Below are positions 6,157-12,561 of a DNA stretch of 14,083 nt, in pieces. The stretch covers positions 1 to 14,083 of the forward strand of contig CAYSHP010000062.1 in assembly GCA_964430875.1 (NCBI GenBank). Reading direction: 5' to 3'. The first letter of the stretch is position 1. Each line of letters begins with the position of its first letter. The translations under genes and the position numbers were made by a program. The notes under the pieces were generated by a model that saw only the letters and a program-made list of their open reading frames with translations, was not told where the DNA came from and ran no database searches. Source of the DNA: M55B127 sp035269185 (lineage in GTDB: Bacteria; Bacillota; Halanaerobiia; Halanaerobiales; M55B127).

Positions 6157-6904
6157 TAGATATGGGGCAGTGATCTGAACCCATAACATCATCATGGATG
6201 ACTGCCTTTTTTACATTATCTATTATATCTTCAGTTACAAAATGATAGTCTATCCTCCAACCTGCGTTTCTTTCTCTTGCCCTTGTTCGATAACTCCACC
6301 AACTGTATTTCTCTTTATCAGGATTAAAATGTCTAAAAGTATCAACAAAACCATGCTCAATTAATTTATCTAACCATTTTCTCTCTACCGGTAAAAAACC
6401 AGAAACATTTTTGTTTTGTTCTGGATTAATAAGATCAATCTCATTATGAGCTGTATTATAATCTCCGCTTATAATAAGGCTATGCCCTTCTTTTTTTAAT
6501 TCCATTGCTTGGTCTAATAGTTCATCATAAAAATCAAGTTTAAAGTTTAATCTTTCTTTGCTTCTCTTACCATTCGGAAAATATATACCCATAAAAACAA
6601 AATCATCATAAAAAGCTCTAATTACTCTTCCCTCTTGGTCAAATCTATCTATTCCTAGACCAGTTTCCACTTTATTAGGTTCTATTTTTGAATAAAGGGC
6701 AACACCACTATAACCTTTTCTTTCTCCATAATTAAAATATGAATAATAATTATCTATATCTGTTAACTTTTTTGTCATTTGCTCTTCCTGTATTCTTATT
6801 TCCTGTAAAGCAAGTATATCTGGACTTTCTTCTTCTATCCAATCTAAGAATCCTTTTCTTTTGGCAGCTCTTATTCCATTTACATTCCAGGAAAATATAT
6901 CCAT
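6140..6904 (-). CDS. xth: Exodeoxyribonuclease III (AP endonuclease family)
   Basis: A 254-residue single-domain endonuclease/exonuclease/phosphatase-fold protein, normal length for ExoIII. Active-site features are visible in order: Asn7 in NVNGIRAA, the metal-binding Glu35 in LQEIR, Tyr108 in GIYFPNG, Asp148 and Asn150 in GDYNTAH, Asp219 near WRIDY, and the Asp244-His245 pair in GSDHCP. It cleaves DNA at abasic sites and degrades 3' ends in base-excision repair. The ATG overlaps the nusB stop as TAATG, so it is translationally coupled and last in the operon. Its C-terminal codons overlap the convergent GyrI-like gene by 17 bases. The LQEIR in place of the commoner LQETK keeps the catalytic Glu. 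Confidence 0.95.
   Translation of the reverse strand: MDIFSWNVNGIRAAKRKGFLDWIEEESPDILALQEIRIQEEQMTKKLTDIDNYYSYFNYGERKGYSGVALYSKIEPNKVETGLGIDRFDQEGRVIRAFYDDFVFMGIYFPNGKRSKERLNFKLDFYDELLDQAMELKKEGHSLIISGDYNTAHNEIDLINPEQNKNVSGFLPVERKWLDKLIEHGFVDTFRHFNPDKEKYSWWSYRTRARERNAGWRIDYHFVTEDIIDNVKKAVIHDDVMGSDHCPISITLDL
6166..6212 (+). terminator. Possible terminator of the GyrI-like gene inside xth
   Basis: On the plus strand GGCAG (6166-6170) can pair with CTGCC (6202-6206), with an inner TCATC/GATGA stem, followed by six T (6207-6212). It sits just after the GyrI-like stop codon and inside the 3' coding region of xth on the other strand. The asymmetric interior makes it uncertain. Confidence 0.3.
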
Positions 6905-7326
6905 TAATTTTCCTCCTTGCTTTCATGTACATTAGATAATACTCCATTAATAAAACCAGATGATTTTTCGGAACCAAACTCTTTAGCTAGTTCTACAGCT
7001 TCATTAATTACAACTCCAATTGGTAGCTCTTCTAAAAATTCATATAGAGCTATCCTTAAAATATTTCTATCTACAACCGGCATTCTATATAAATGCCAAC
7101 CAATTGCATTCTTTTCAATAGTCTTGTCAATTTCTTCTAGATTATTTATTACCCCTTCGACTATTTCCTCGAAGTAATATTTATCTTCTTTATCTTTTAA
7201 TTTTATATCTTTCTTCTTTATTTCAATTTCTCTTAAAGCATCTTCTATATTAAAAGACCTTTGCACATCTAGTCCATATAGTATCTGCATAGCCCATATT
7301 CTATGTTTATGTCTTGTAATATTCAT
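6904..7326 (-). CDS. nusB: Transcription antitermination factor NusB
   Basis: A 140-residue all-helical NusB. The basic N-terminus (RHKHRIWAMQILYGLD) corresponds to the RNA-binding helix. The C-terminal half carries the family signature VDRNILRIALYE, then INEAVELAKEFG and SSGFINGVL. NusB binds boxA RNA with NusE (S10) and supports rRNA antitermination. ATG 7326 follows GAGGTAAG. It lies in an operon downstream of the Asp23-locus genes, as in many Firmicutes, and its stop overlaps the xth start by one base. Confidence 0.96.
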   Translation of the reverse strand: MNITRHKHRIWAMQILYGLDVQRSFNIEDALREIEIKKKDIKLKDKEDKYYFEEIVEGVINNLEEIDKTIEKNAIGWHLYRMPVVDRNILRIALYEFLEELPIGVVINEAVELAKEFGSEKSSGFINGVLSNVHESKEEN

Positions 7327-7348
7327 TAATACTTACCTCACTTCGTAC

Positions 7349-7570
7349 CTATTTTTTTACTATTTTCCTTATTATTTCCTGTATACTAGCGCCTCCATCT
7401 AAAAGGTGTCCTAAATATAAGCCAATTAAAGCAAAAACAATTATAACTAATGTTTTTAATATTCCTATTAATGTTAATAATAAGCCTATTATAAAACCAA
7501 ATAATAAGCCTAAAAATCTCCCCTTGTTATTATTTATCCACATAAATATATCTCGATTGTTATTAATCAT
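7349..7570 (-). CDS. DUF2273 small membrane protein
   Basis: A 73-residue protein with a hydrophilic N-terminus, the motif NKGRFLGLLFGFIIG, two closely spaced hydrophobic helices (about 17-35 and 38-55) and a basic tail. This is the DUF2273 pattern, a small inner-membrane protein commonly encoded beside Asp23/Gls24 and AmaP proteins. Its biochemical role is not established; it may help anchor the Asp23 envelope-stress complex to the membrane. ATG 7570 follows GGAGG, which overlaps the stop codon of the upstream gene, so the two are probably coupled. nusB follows at a 22-base distance. Confidence 0.82.
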   Translation of the reverse strand: MINNNRDIFMWINNNKGRFLGLLFGFIIGLLLTLIGILKTLVIIVFALIGLYLGHLLDGGASIQEIIRKIVKK

Positions 7571-7574
7571 TATA

Positions 7575-7925
7575 TCAATCCTCCAGTTTTTCTTCTGAGG
7601 TTATAATGACATTGATTAAATTAAAGCCATTCTCTTTAAACTCAGTCATAATTTTCTTTTTAATTATCTTTAATTTGTTTTCACTAATATCTTTTAGATT
7701 ATTTTTTGTTATAATAAATAATCTATATAAGTTTTTACTTTTATCAATTTCATCAAATTCAATATCTGCATTTTCAAAGATTGTATAATCTTTTAAAATA
7801 TAATCTAAGATAGAATACAAAATTTCAAATTTCATAGTAATAGTTCCTCTATCATTACTATTAAGCAATATGTTTTTTTGTTTGTTACTAAAGCTTTTTA
7901 TTAATTTATCAAAGAAATTTAACAT
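7575..7925 (-). CDS. AmaP-like (Asp23-fold) soluble protein, atypical
   Basis: A 116-residue protein without a hydrophobic segment. From about residue 27 the sequence (TITMKFEILYSILDYILKD, an alternating central region, then a helix and a NLINVIITSEEKLED strand) resembles the alpha/beta C-terminal domain of AmaP, the alkaline shock response membrane anchor. The two N-terminal transmembrane helices expected of AmaP are absent, replaced by a short charged N-terminus. Its position between an Asp23 protein and a DUF2273 protein supports the assignment, but the match is weak and it may be a distinct family. GGTGG lies four bases before ATG 7925. A terminator separates it from the Asp23 gene. Confidence 0.5.
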   Translation of the reverse strand: MLNFFDKLIKSFSNKQKNILLNSNDRGTITMKFEILYSILDYILKDYTIFENADIEFDEIDKSKNLYRLFIITKNNLKDISENKLKIIKKKIMTEFKENGFNLINVIITSEEKLED

Positions 7926-7946
7926 ATTACCACCACTTCAGCTGAT

Positions 7947-7975
7947 AAAAAAAAGACGAGGTCATTATTGACCTC
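7947..7975 (-). terminator. Intrinsic terminator between the Asp23 and AmaP-like genes
   Basis: On the minus strand GAGGTCA (7975-7969) and TGACCTC (7964-7958) form a 7-bp stem with a 4-base loop, followed after three bases by eight T (complement of 7947-7954). The 5' arm includes part of the Asp23 stop codon. Only 22 bases lie between the T-run and the next start, so the downstream genes probably rely on read-through. Confidence 0.8.
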
Positions 7976-8366
7976 ATTCTTCTTCATCTTCTTCGGTTTC
8001 TTCTTCTAGGTTTTCTTCCTCTTCAGGTAAATGTACTCCCTGAACATGAACATTTACTTCCATCACATCTAATCCGGTCATGCCTTCAATAGCTTGTTTT
8101 ACATTATTTTGAATATTCCAGGAAACATCTGGTATAGAATGACCGTAATCAATTATTACATAGAGATCAACTACACATTCATTATCTCCCACTTCAACTT
8201 TTACCCCTTTTGTGAGGTTCTTTCTACCAAGCATTTCTGCTATACCACCGGCAATGCCTCCGCTCATACCCGCAACACCTTCAACTTCAGTTGCAGCTAA
8301 ACCGGTCACAATAGAAACTACCTCGTCAGCAATCTTAATATTACCTAATTCTTCTTTACCTTCCAT
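7974..8366 (-). CDS. Asp23/Gls24 family envelope stress protein
   Basis: A 130-residue Asp23 family protein. It begins with LGNIKIADEVVSIVTGLAA and EVEGVAGMSGGIAGGIAEMLG, the usual N-terminal helix and glycine-rich turn. The alternating strands VDLYVIIDYGHSIPDV and the helix NVKQAIEGMTGLDVMEVNVHVQGV complete the core. It ends in a tail of almost only Glu and Asp (about residues 115-130). Asp23 proteins form abundant complexes at the membrane and respond to envelope or alkaline stress. I take ATG 8366, seven bases from GGGAGG, rather than the TTG at 8381, which lies upstream of the ribosome-binding site. It follows the FAD oxidoreductase closely, with a terminator after it. Confidence 0.93.
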   Translation of the reverse strand: MEGKEELGNIKIADEVVSIVTGLAATEVEGVAGMSGGIAGGIAEMLGRKNLTKGVKVEVGDNECVVDLYVIIDYGHSIPDVSWNIQNNVKQAIEGMTGLDVMEVNVHVQGVHLPEEEENLEEETEEDEEE

Positions 8367-8384
8367 AGTATTACCTCCCAATTT

Positions 8385-9521
8385 TTAGCTCTTAACCTCA
8401 GCTAAAAGTTTATCTTGATCTTCAAACTGACCCACTATTATTAATCCTACAGCTTTACCTTCTTCATTTCTAATTACTCTTTTATAGCCTCTTTCTTTTT
8501 CTGTTATTTCACTATCAAGTTCTTTTTCAGGATCTAAATTACCGGCTGAAACAACATTTATTCCGGCAACCTTAAGTGTGTATGAAGATACTACTCCGGG
8601 AAATTCAAACTTATCACCAGACATATTTTTACCTGCTGTTTGACCCATCTTCATCGACGGCAGCCAAATACCATAAAACTTATCATTATATTCGGCAATA
8701 TCTCCGGCCGCATAAACATCTTCAATATTTGTCTCCATATATTTATTTACATCAACAGCTCTTTTGATTTTAAGGTCTGTACCTTCAAACAGTCCTATAT
8801 TTGAACGAACCCCTGTTGATAATAATACTAAATCTGCTTTTAATGAATCACCATTATCAAGAGCTACTTCTTCGACCTTTTCATTACCCTTAAAAGCTTC
8901 TGTACTTACATCTAAGGCAAAATTTAACCCTTTTTCCAGTTTTAGAATGTCTATTAATAGTTTGCCACCCTTTTTGTCTAACTGTCTGTTAAGACACCAT
9001 TCTGCCTTTTCTATGACAGTTACATCAACACCATTCTTTTTTAAATTTGAAGCAGCTTCTATACCTAACAGTCCGCCTCCCACAACAACTGCTTTTTGAG
9101 ATTCACTTGCTGTATTATATATTTTGCGGGCATCTGCTAAATTTCTTAAAGTAAATACATTTTCTCTTTTGTGACCATCAATAGGAGGTACAAAAGAATG
9201 GGCTCCATTTGCTAAAAGCAGTTTATCATATTCATAAGTTTTTTTATCAGAAACCACCTTTTTATTATTAAAATCAACCTCTTTTACTTCTTCAGATAAT
9301 TTTAAATCTACATCATTAGAATCAAACCAATTTTCATCATGTATTATTAATTCTTCATCTTCTACTTCTCCGGATAAGTATTCTATCAATCTAGGTCTAT
9401 AATAAAATGGGACGGATTCGTTAGTTATTACTGTAATTTGATCTTCTTCATTACGATTTTTTAAAATTTCTTTTACAGCTGAGGTACCAGCAGCTCCTGC
9501 ACCTATAATAACATATTTCAT
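8385..9521 (-). CDS. NAD(P)H/FAD-dependent oxidoreductase (rubredoxin/nitrite reductase-like)
   Basis: A 378-residue class I pyridine nucleotide-disulfide-fold flavoprotein. An FAD dinucleotide-binding motif GAGAAG is at 7-12, YRPRL follows at 41-45 (common in NirB/rubredoxin-reductase relatives), an NAD(P)-binding GGGLLGIE at 148-155, and the second FAD motif YAAGD at 270-274. The C-terminal domain includes SSYTLKVAGINVVSAG. No redox CxxxxC disulfide pair is visible, so it is not a thioredoxin or glutathione reductase; electron transfer to rubredoxin or a similar carrier is the likely role, possibly in oxygen or peroxide detoxification in an anaerobe. GGAGG precedes ATG 9521. It sits between efp and the Asp23 gene in one apparent operon. 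The precise acceptor cannot be read from sequence. Confidence 0.85.
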   Translation of the reverse strand: MKYVIIGAGAAGTSAVKEILKNRNEEDQITVITNESVPFYYRPRLIEYLSGEVEDEELIIHDENWFDSNDVDLKLSEEVKEVDFNNKKVVSDKKTYEYDKLLLANGAHSFVPPIDGHKRENVFTLRNLADARKIYNTASESQKAVVVGGGLLGIEAASNLKKNGVDVTVIEKAEWCLNRQLDKKGGKLLIDILKLEKGLNFALDVSTEAFKGNEKVEEVALDNGDSLKADLVLLSTGVRSNIGLFEGTDLKIKRAVDVNKYMETNIEDVYAAGDIAEYNDKFYGIWLPSMKMGQTAGKNMSGDKFEFPGVVSSYTLKVAGINVVSAGNLDPEKELDSEITEKERGYKRVIRNEEGKAVGLIIVGQFEDQDKLLAEVKS

Positions 9522-9544
9522 TGTGAATTTACCTCCTAAACGAT

Positions 9545-10111
9545 TTAGTTGCTTTCAACCCTCTCAATATATTCATCTGATCTAGTATCGATCTTAATAA
9601 CATCACCTTCATTTATAAATAATGGTACTTTAACCTGTAAACCTGTTTCCATGGTTGCAGTTTTAGTACCACCGGAAACGGTATCACCTTTAATTCCAGG
9701 TGGTGTATCTTCTACAGTTAACTCTACAAAGGTAGGTAAATCAATATCTAAAGGTTTACCTTCATACATTAAAATATATATGTTCATATTCTCTTTAATA
9801 TAATTAATTTTATCTCCAATTTGTTCTTGAGATAAAGTTATTTGATCATAACTATCAGTATCCATAAATACATAACCATTATCATCCCAATATAGATACT
9901 GCATCTCTCTTTTATCTACATGGGCTCGCTCTATTTTTTCATTAGCCCTAAATGTTTTATTTATAACATATCCTTCTTCCATATTTTTTAACTTAGTTCT
10001 AACAAAAGCACTTCCTCTTCCACTCTTAGAATGCTGGAAGTCAACTACTTGATATACTTCTCCGTCTAATTCTATAGTTAGACCTGTATGAAAATCATTA
10101 GTAGATATCAT
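9545..10111 (-). CDS. efp: Translation elongation factor P
   Basis: A 188-residue EF-P with all three domains: an N-terminal KOW-like domain (ISTNDFHTGLTI, loop HSKSGRGSAFVRTKLKN), a central OB domain (MQYLYWDD, VFMDTDSYDQI) and a C-terminal OB domain with GIKGDTVSGGTK and METGLQVKVPLFINEGD. It relieves ribosome stalling at polyproline motifs. The domain I loop tip is Ser30-Gly31-Arg32, where B. subtilis has Pro-Gly-Lys; see findings. It has a dedicated promoter (10151-10179) and starts the operon that continues with the FAD oxidoreductase and Asp23 genes. Confidence 0.96.
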   Translation of the reverse strand: MISTNDFHTGLTIELDGEVYQVVDFQHSKSGRGSAFVRTKLKNMEEGYVINKTFRANEKIERAHVDKREMQYLYWDDNGYVFMDTDSYDQITLSQEQIGDKINYIKENMNIYILMYEGKPLDIDLPTFVELTVEDTPPGIKGDTVSGGTKTATMETGLQVKVPLFINEGDVIKIDTRSDEYIERVESN

Positions 10112-10150
10112 ATTTAAGAAATCCTCCTTTTTTCTTGTATACTATATTCC

Positions 10151-10179
10151 ATTATAGCATTTACAATATATTTTAACAA
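10151..10179 (-). promoter_or_regulatory. Sigma-A-type promoter of efp
   Basis: On the minus strand TTGTTA (10174-10179), a 17-base spacer and a perfect TATAAT (10151-10156) lie between the peptidase stop and the efp start. The predicted leader is about 35 bases and includes GGAGG before the ATG. Confidence 0.72.
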
Positions 10180-10180
10180 A

Positions 10181-11254
10181 TTATACTGGTACTTCTATTA
10201 ATTCTTTTGGAGAAGTATTTAATACTTCACAACCATCTTCTTTTATTAATAGATCATCTTCAATTCTTACTCCACCCCAGCCTTTAATATATATACCTGG
10301 TTCATCAGTTACTACACTATTTTCAATAACTGTATCCTCTGATTTATAAGAAACAGACGGACCTTCATGAACTTCCACCCCAATACCATGACCTAAGCTA
10401 TGTCCGAAGTTATCTCCATAACCTGCTTCTTTTATGATATCTCTAGCAATTTTATCTGCTTCTACACCGGTCATACCAGCTTTAATCTGTTCTATGACAG
10501 CTAATTGCGCTTTTAAAACTGTATTATATACTTCTTTTTGTTTTTCATTTGCTTTACCTAAGACAAAGGTTCTTGTCATATCAGAACAATAGCCTTTATA
10601 AAATGTTCCAAAGTCTAAAGTAATTAGTTCGTTTTCTTTAATTACTTTATCGGAAGCTACCCCATGGGGCATTGATGATCTTTCTCCAGATGCCACAATA
10701 AAGTCAAAAGCATTTTTAGAACCACCTAATTTTTTCTGAAACATCTCCAATTCTAATGCTACTTCTTTTTCAGTCATACCAGGTTTAATAAAATCAAGAA
10801 TATGTTCATAGGCTTGATCAGTTATTTCAATGGCTTTTTTAATTAATTCAATTTCATTTTCATCTTTGGTCATTCTAACATCTTTAATTAAATCTTCTGT
10901 TGCAATCAATTCAATATCTTCTAACTTTTCTTGGTATTTACCATATTGATAATAGTTAACAGTTTTAGCTTCAATTCCTAATTTTTTAGTACCATCTTCT
11001 TGTAAAATATCATTGATACTCTCAATAATATCTTTATTTAATTCAATTATTTCAAAGCCTTCTGTTTGATTACCGGCCTGTTCAGTATATCGAAAGTCAG
11101 TTATAAAATATTCTTTTTCTGGGGTAAATAGGACTCTTCCGGCACTACCAGTAAATCCTGTTAGATAGAATCTATTAACATCTGAATCAATTAAAAGGGA
11201 ATCAAACTCTGAATCTGCAATTATTTCTCTTACTTTTTTTATTCTTTTTTGCAT
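10181..11254 (-). CDS. Xaa-Pro aminopeptidase / prolidase family (M24B) metallopeptidase
   Basis: A 357-residue M24B peptidase with an N-terminal creatinase-like domain (about 1-125) and a C-terminal pita-bread catalytic domain. The five metal ligands are present as Asp214, Asp225, His289, Glu318 and Glu332; their spacing of 11, 64, 29 and 14 residues equals that in Pyrococcus furiosus prolidase. Further catalytic histidines lie in MPHG (197) and EVHEG (296). It removes or releases residues next to proline during peptide turnover. The ATG follows the aroQ stop by three bases, with GGAG inside the end of aroQ. Its position between aroQ and efp is a common Firmicute arrangement. Aminopeptidase versus dipeptidase activity cannot be decided from sequence. 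Confidence 0.93.
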   Translation of the reverse strand: MQKRIKKVREIIADSEFDSLLIDSDVNRFYLTGFTGSAGRVLFTPEKEYFITDFRYTEQAGNQTEGFEIIELNKDIIESINDILQEDGTKKLGIEAKTVNYYQYGKYQEKLEDIELIATEDLIKDVRMTKDENEIELIKKAIEITDQAYEHILDFIKPGMTEKEVALELEMFQKKLGGSKNAFDFIVASGERSSMPHGVASDKVIKENELITLDFGTFYKGYCSDMTRTFVLGKANEKQKEVYNTVLKAQLAVIEQIKAGMTGVEADKIARDIIKEAGYGDNFGHSLGHGIGVEVHEGPSVSYKSEDTVIENSVVTDEPGIYIKGWGGVRIEDDLLIKEDGCEVLNTSPKELIEVPV

Positions 11255-11257
11255 TTA

Positions 11258-11701
11258 TTATCTCTCTCCTTTATTTAATTTATCTATTAAGTAATATAAA
11301 GCTGCTTTATAGCCAAAAGCACCTAATCCACAAATATGACCCATAACTATTTCTCTAAATAGAGATTTTTGTCTAAACTTTTCTCTTGCATATATATTTG
11401 ATAAATGAACTTCCATAATGGGAATATCTAATAATTCAACTGCATCTCTTAATACTACAGATGTAGTTGTTAATCCAGCAGGATTAATTATTAAACCATC
11501 CCAATCTTTAAAATTCTTATGAATATATTCTACTAAATCTCCTTCATGATTACTTTGAAAGAATTCTAACTTTATATTATTATCCTTTGCTATTTTTAAT
11601 AGTTCATCATTTATTGATGATAAAGTATCTTGACCATAATGCTTTTCATCTCTTTTACCTAACATATTCATATTAGGACCATTAATTACTGCTATTTTCA
11701 T
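11258..11701 (-). CDS. aroQ: 3-dehydroquinate dehydratase, type II
   Basis: A 147-residue type II dehydroquinase of normal length (dodecameric flavodoxin-like fold). It makes 3-dehydroshikimate in the shikimate pathway. Visible landmarks are NGPNMNMLGKR (Asn10, Arg17), Tyr22 on the mobile loop, FQSNHEG, catalytic His99 in MEVHLSN, and arginines 106 and 110 in YAREKFR. The substrate-binding segment reads NPAGLTTTS (73-81), where the family normally has NPGAxTHTS or a close variant, so Thr79 replaces the usual His. ATG 11701 follows GGGAG. It is first in the operon with the Xaa-Pro peptidase and near aroK but transcribed from its own promoter. Confidence 0.94.
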   Translation of the reverse strand: MKIAVINGPNMNMLGKRDEKHYGQDTLSSINDELLKIAKDNNIKLEFFQSNHEGDLVEYIHKNFKDWDGLIINPAGLTTTSVVLRDAVELLDIPIMEVHLSNIYAREKFRQKSLFREIVMGHICGLGAFGYKAALYYLIDKLNKGER

Positions 11702-11864
11702 TTAAAAACATCTCCCATACTTTTCTTTTCTCTTTTACAAACTATTTTAATAATAGGTTTAATTATGTGATATAGCCAAATTACAGCTATCTCTTTTAGT
11801 TGTTTTCTCATTCAATTGAATTAATATTAAAATTCTATTTTTATATTTTTAATGTTTTTGTTTA

Positions 11865-11884
11865 ATAAAAGATAAGTCTTTTAT
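11865..11884. repeat. Perfect inverted repeat at the aroQ transcription start
   Basis: ATAAAAGA and TCTTTTAT are separated by four bases. It lies directly downstream of the predicted -10 element, so it would be either an operator or a 5'-terminal RNA hairpin of the aroQ message. No T-run follows on the minus strand, so it is not a terminator. Confidence 0.55.
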
Positions 11885-11894
11885 CACATTTAAT

Positions 11895-11924
11895 ATTTTA
11901 TCATATTCTTTCCTATAAAGTAAA
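11895..11924 (-). promoter_or_regulatory. Extended -10 promoter of aroQ and the peptidase
   Basis: On the minus strand TTTACT (11919-11924) is followed after 18 bases by TAAAAT (11895-11900), with TGA directly before it, forming an extended -10 element. It lies just past the bidirectional terminator. Confidence 0.6.
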
Positions 11925-11937
11925 TTTTTATAAACAG

Positions 11938-11980
11938 AAAAAAGAAGCATGCTCTATTCCTAAAGCTAATGCTTCTTTTT
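11938..11980. terminator. Bidirectional intrinsic terminator between aroK and aroQ
   Basis: A 12-bp outer stem (11939-11950 with 11969-11980, core GAAGCAT/ATGCTTC) is extended by an inner 6-bp stem with a four-base loop. T-runs appear on either strand: six on the minus side and five on the plus side. It should end transcription arriving from aroK, which stops about 75 bases upstream. Confidence 0.85.
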
Positions 11981-12053
11981 AAAAATTCTATTTTTAGTAA
12001 CCATTTATAATAAATAATTGTTTCACTTTTATACTCTGATTACTATTTTATCA

Positions 12054-12560
12054 TTATAAATTCTCCAATAGATTCAAAATTTCATAAACAATATCATCTA
12101 TTTCTTTGTTATCTGTAATGATTATATTATTAAATTGATTATAATATTCCTTTCTTTTGTCTAATAACTTTTCAATGGTCATCTTGGGATTTTTAGTATC
12201 TATTAATGGTCTTTTACTTAATTCATCTATTCTATTTAATATATTTTCAGGTTTAGCTTTTAATAAAAAAGGCGTAGTTTTTTCTTTTAATAAATCAATA
12301 TTTTCCTGGTCTAAGATAATACCTCCTCCAGGAGAGATAACTAATTCATTATATTGATCTAGTACTTTTTTTAGTAATTTCTTCTCTAGAGTTCTAAAAT
12401 GTGTTTCTCCTTTTTCTTTAAATATTTGTTTAACACTTATTTTAGTTAATTTTTCTATATATTGGTCTAGATCAATAAATTCATATCCTAATTTGTCTGA
12501 TAATTGTTTTCCTATTGTAGTTTTACCAGTTGCCATAAAGCCAATTAAAGAAATAATCAT
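12054..12560 (-). CDS. aroK: Shikimate kinase
   Basis: A 168-residue P-loop kinase of typical length. It has Walker A GFMATGKTT (7-15), Asp30 and Asp32 in IDLDQYI (shikimate and Mg2+), Glu52 and Arg56 in ETHFR, GGG at 78-80, the lid arginine Arg117 in KRPL, and Arg136 in DKRKEYY. It phosphorylates shikimate in the aromatic amino acid pathway, next to aroQ. The usual Gly in the P-loop before TGK is Ala here, a tolerated change. The start codon at 12560 lies just after the stop of the O-antigen-ligase-like gene, with GGAGG in that gene's last codons, so the two are probably coupled. Confidence 0.95.
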   Translation of the reverse strand: MIISLIGFMATGKTTIGKQLSDKLGYEFIDLDQYIEKLTKISVKQIFKEKGETHFRTLEKKLLKKVLDQYNELVISPGGGIILDQENIDLLKEKTTPFLLKAKPENILNRIDELSKRPLIDTKNPKMTIEKLLDKRKEYYNQFNNIIITDNKEIDDIVYEILNLLENL

Positions 12561-12561
12561 A

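Larger units (their letters stand above)
11702..11937. other. aroQ upstream region
   Basis: Noncoding on both strands as far as I can see. It contains the aroQ promoter (11895-11924), a perfect inverted repeat at 11865-11884, a short palindrome ATTCAATTGAAT (11810-11821), and an imperfect hairpin around 11769-11791 (GATATAGC/GCTATC). It forms a leader of about 185 bases without a recognised riboswitch. Confidence 0.5.

Noticed and set aside
6750..6977. Open minus-strand frame spanning the nusB-xth junction
   Set aside because: Both nusB and xth are intact and recognisable in other frames there, so this is a shadow.
8764..9099. Open plus-strand frame of 111 codons
   Set aside because: It is entirely antisense to the FAD oxidoreductase, whose motifs are intact. 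The Ser/Pro/Phe-rich composition is typical of an antisense shadow.
11702..11937. T-box or other riboswitch in the aroQ leader
   Set aside because: No T-box sequence, specifier stem or terminator-antiterminator pair is visible; only short AT-rich hairpins are present.
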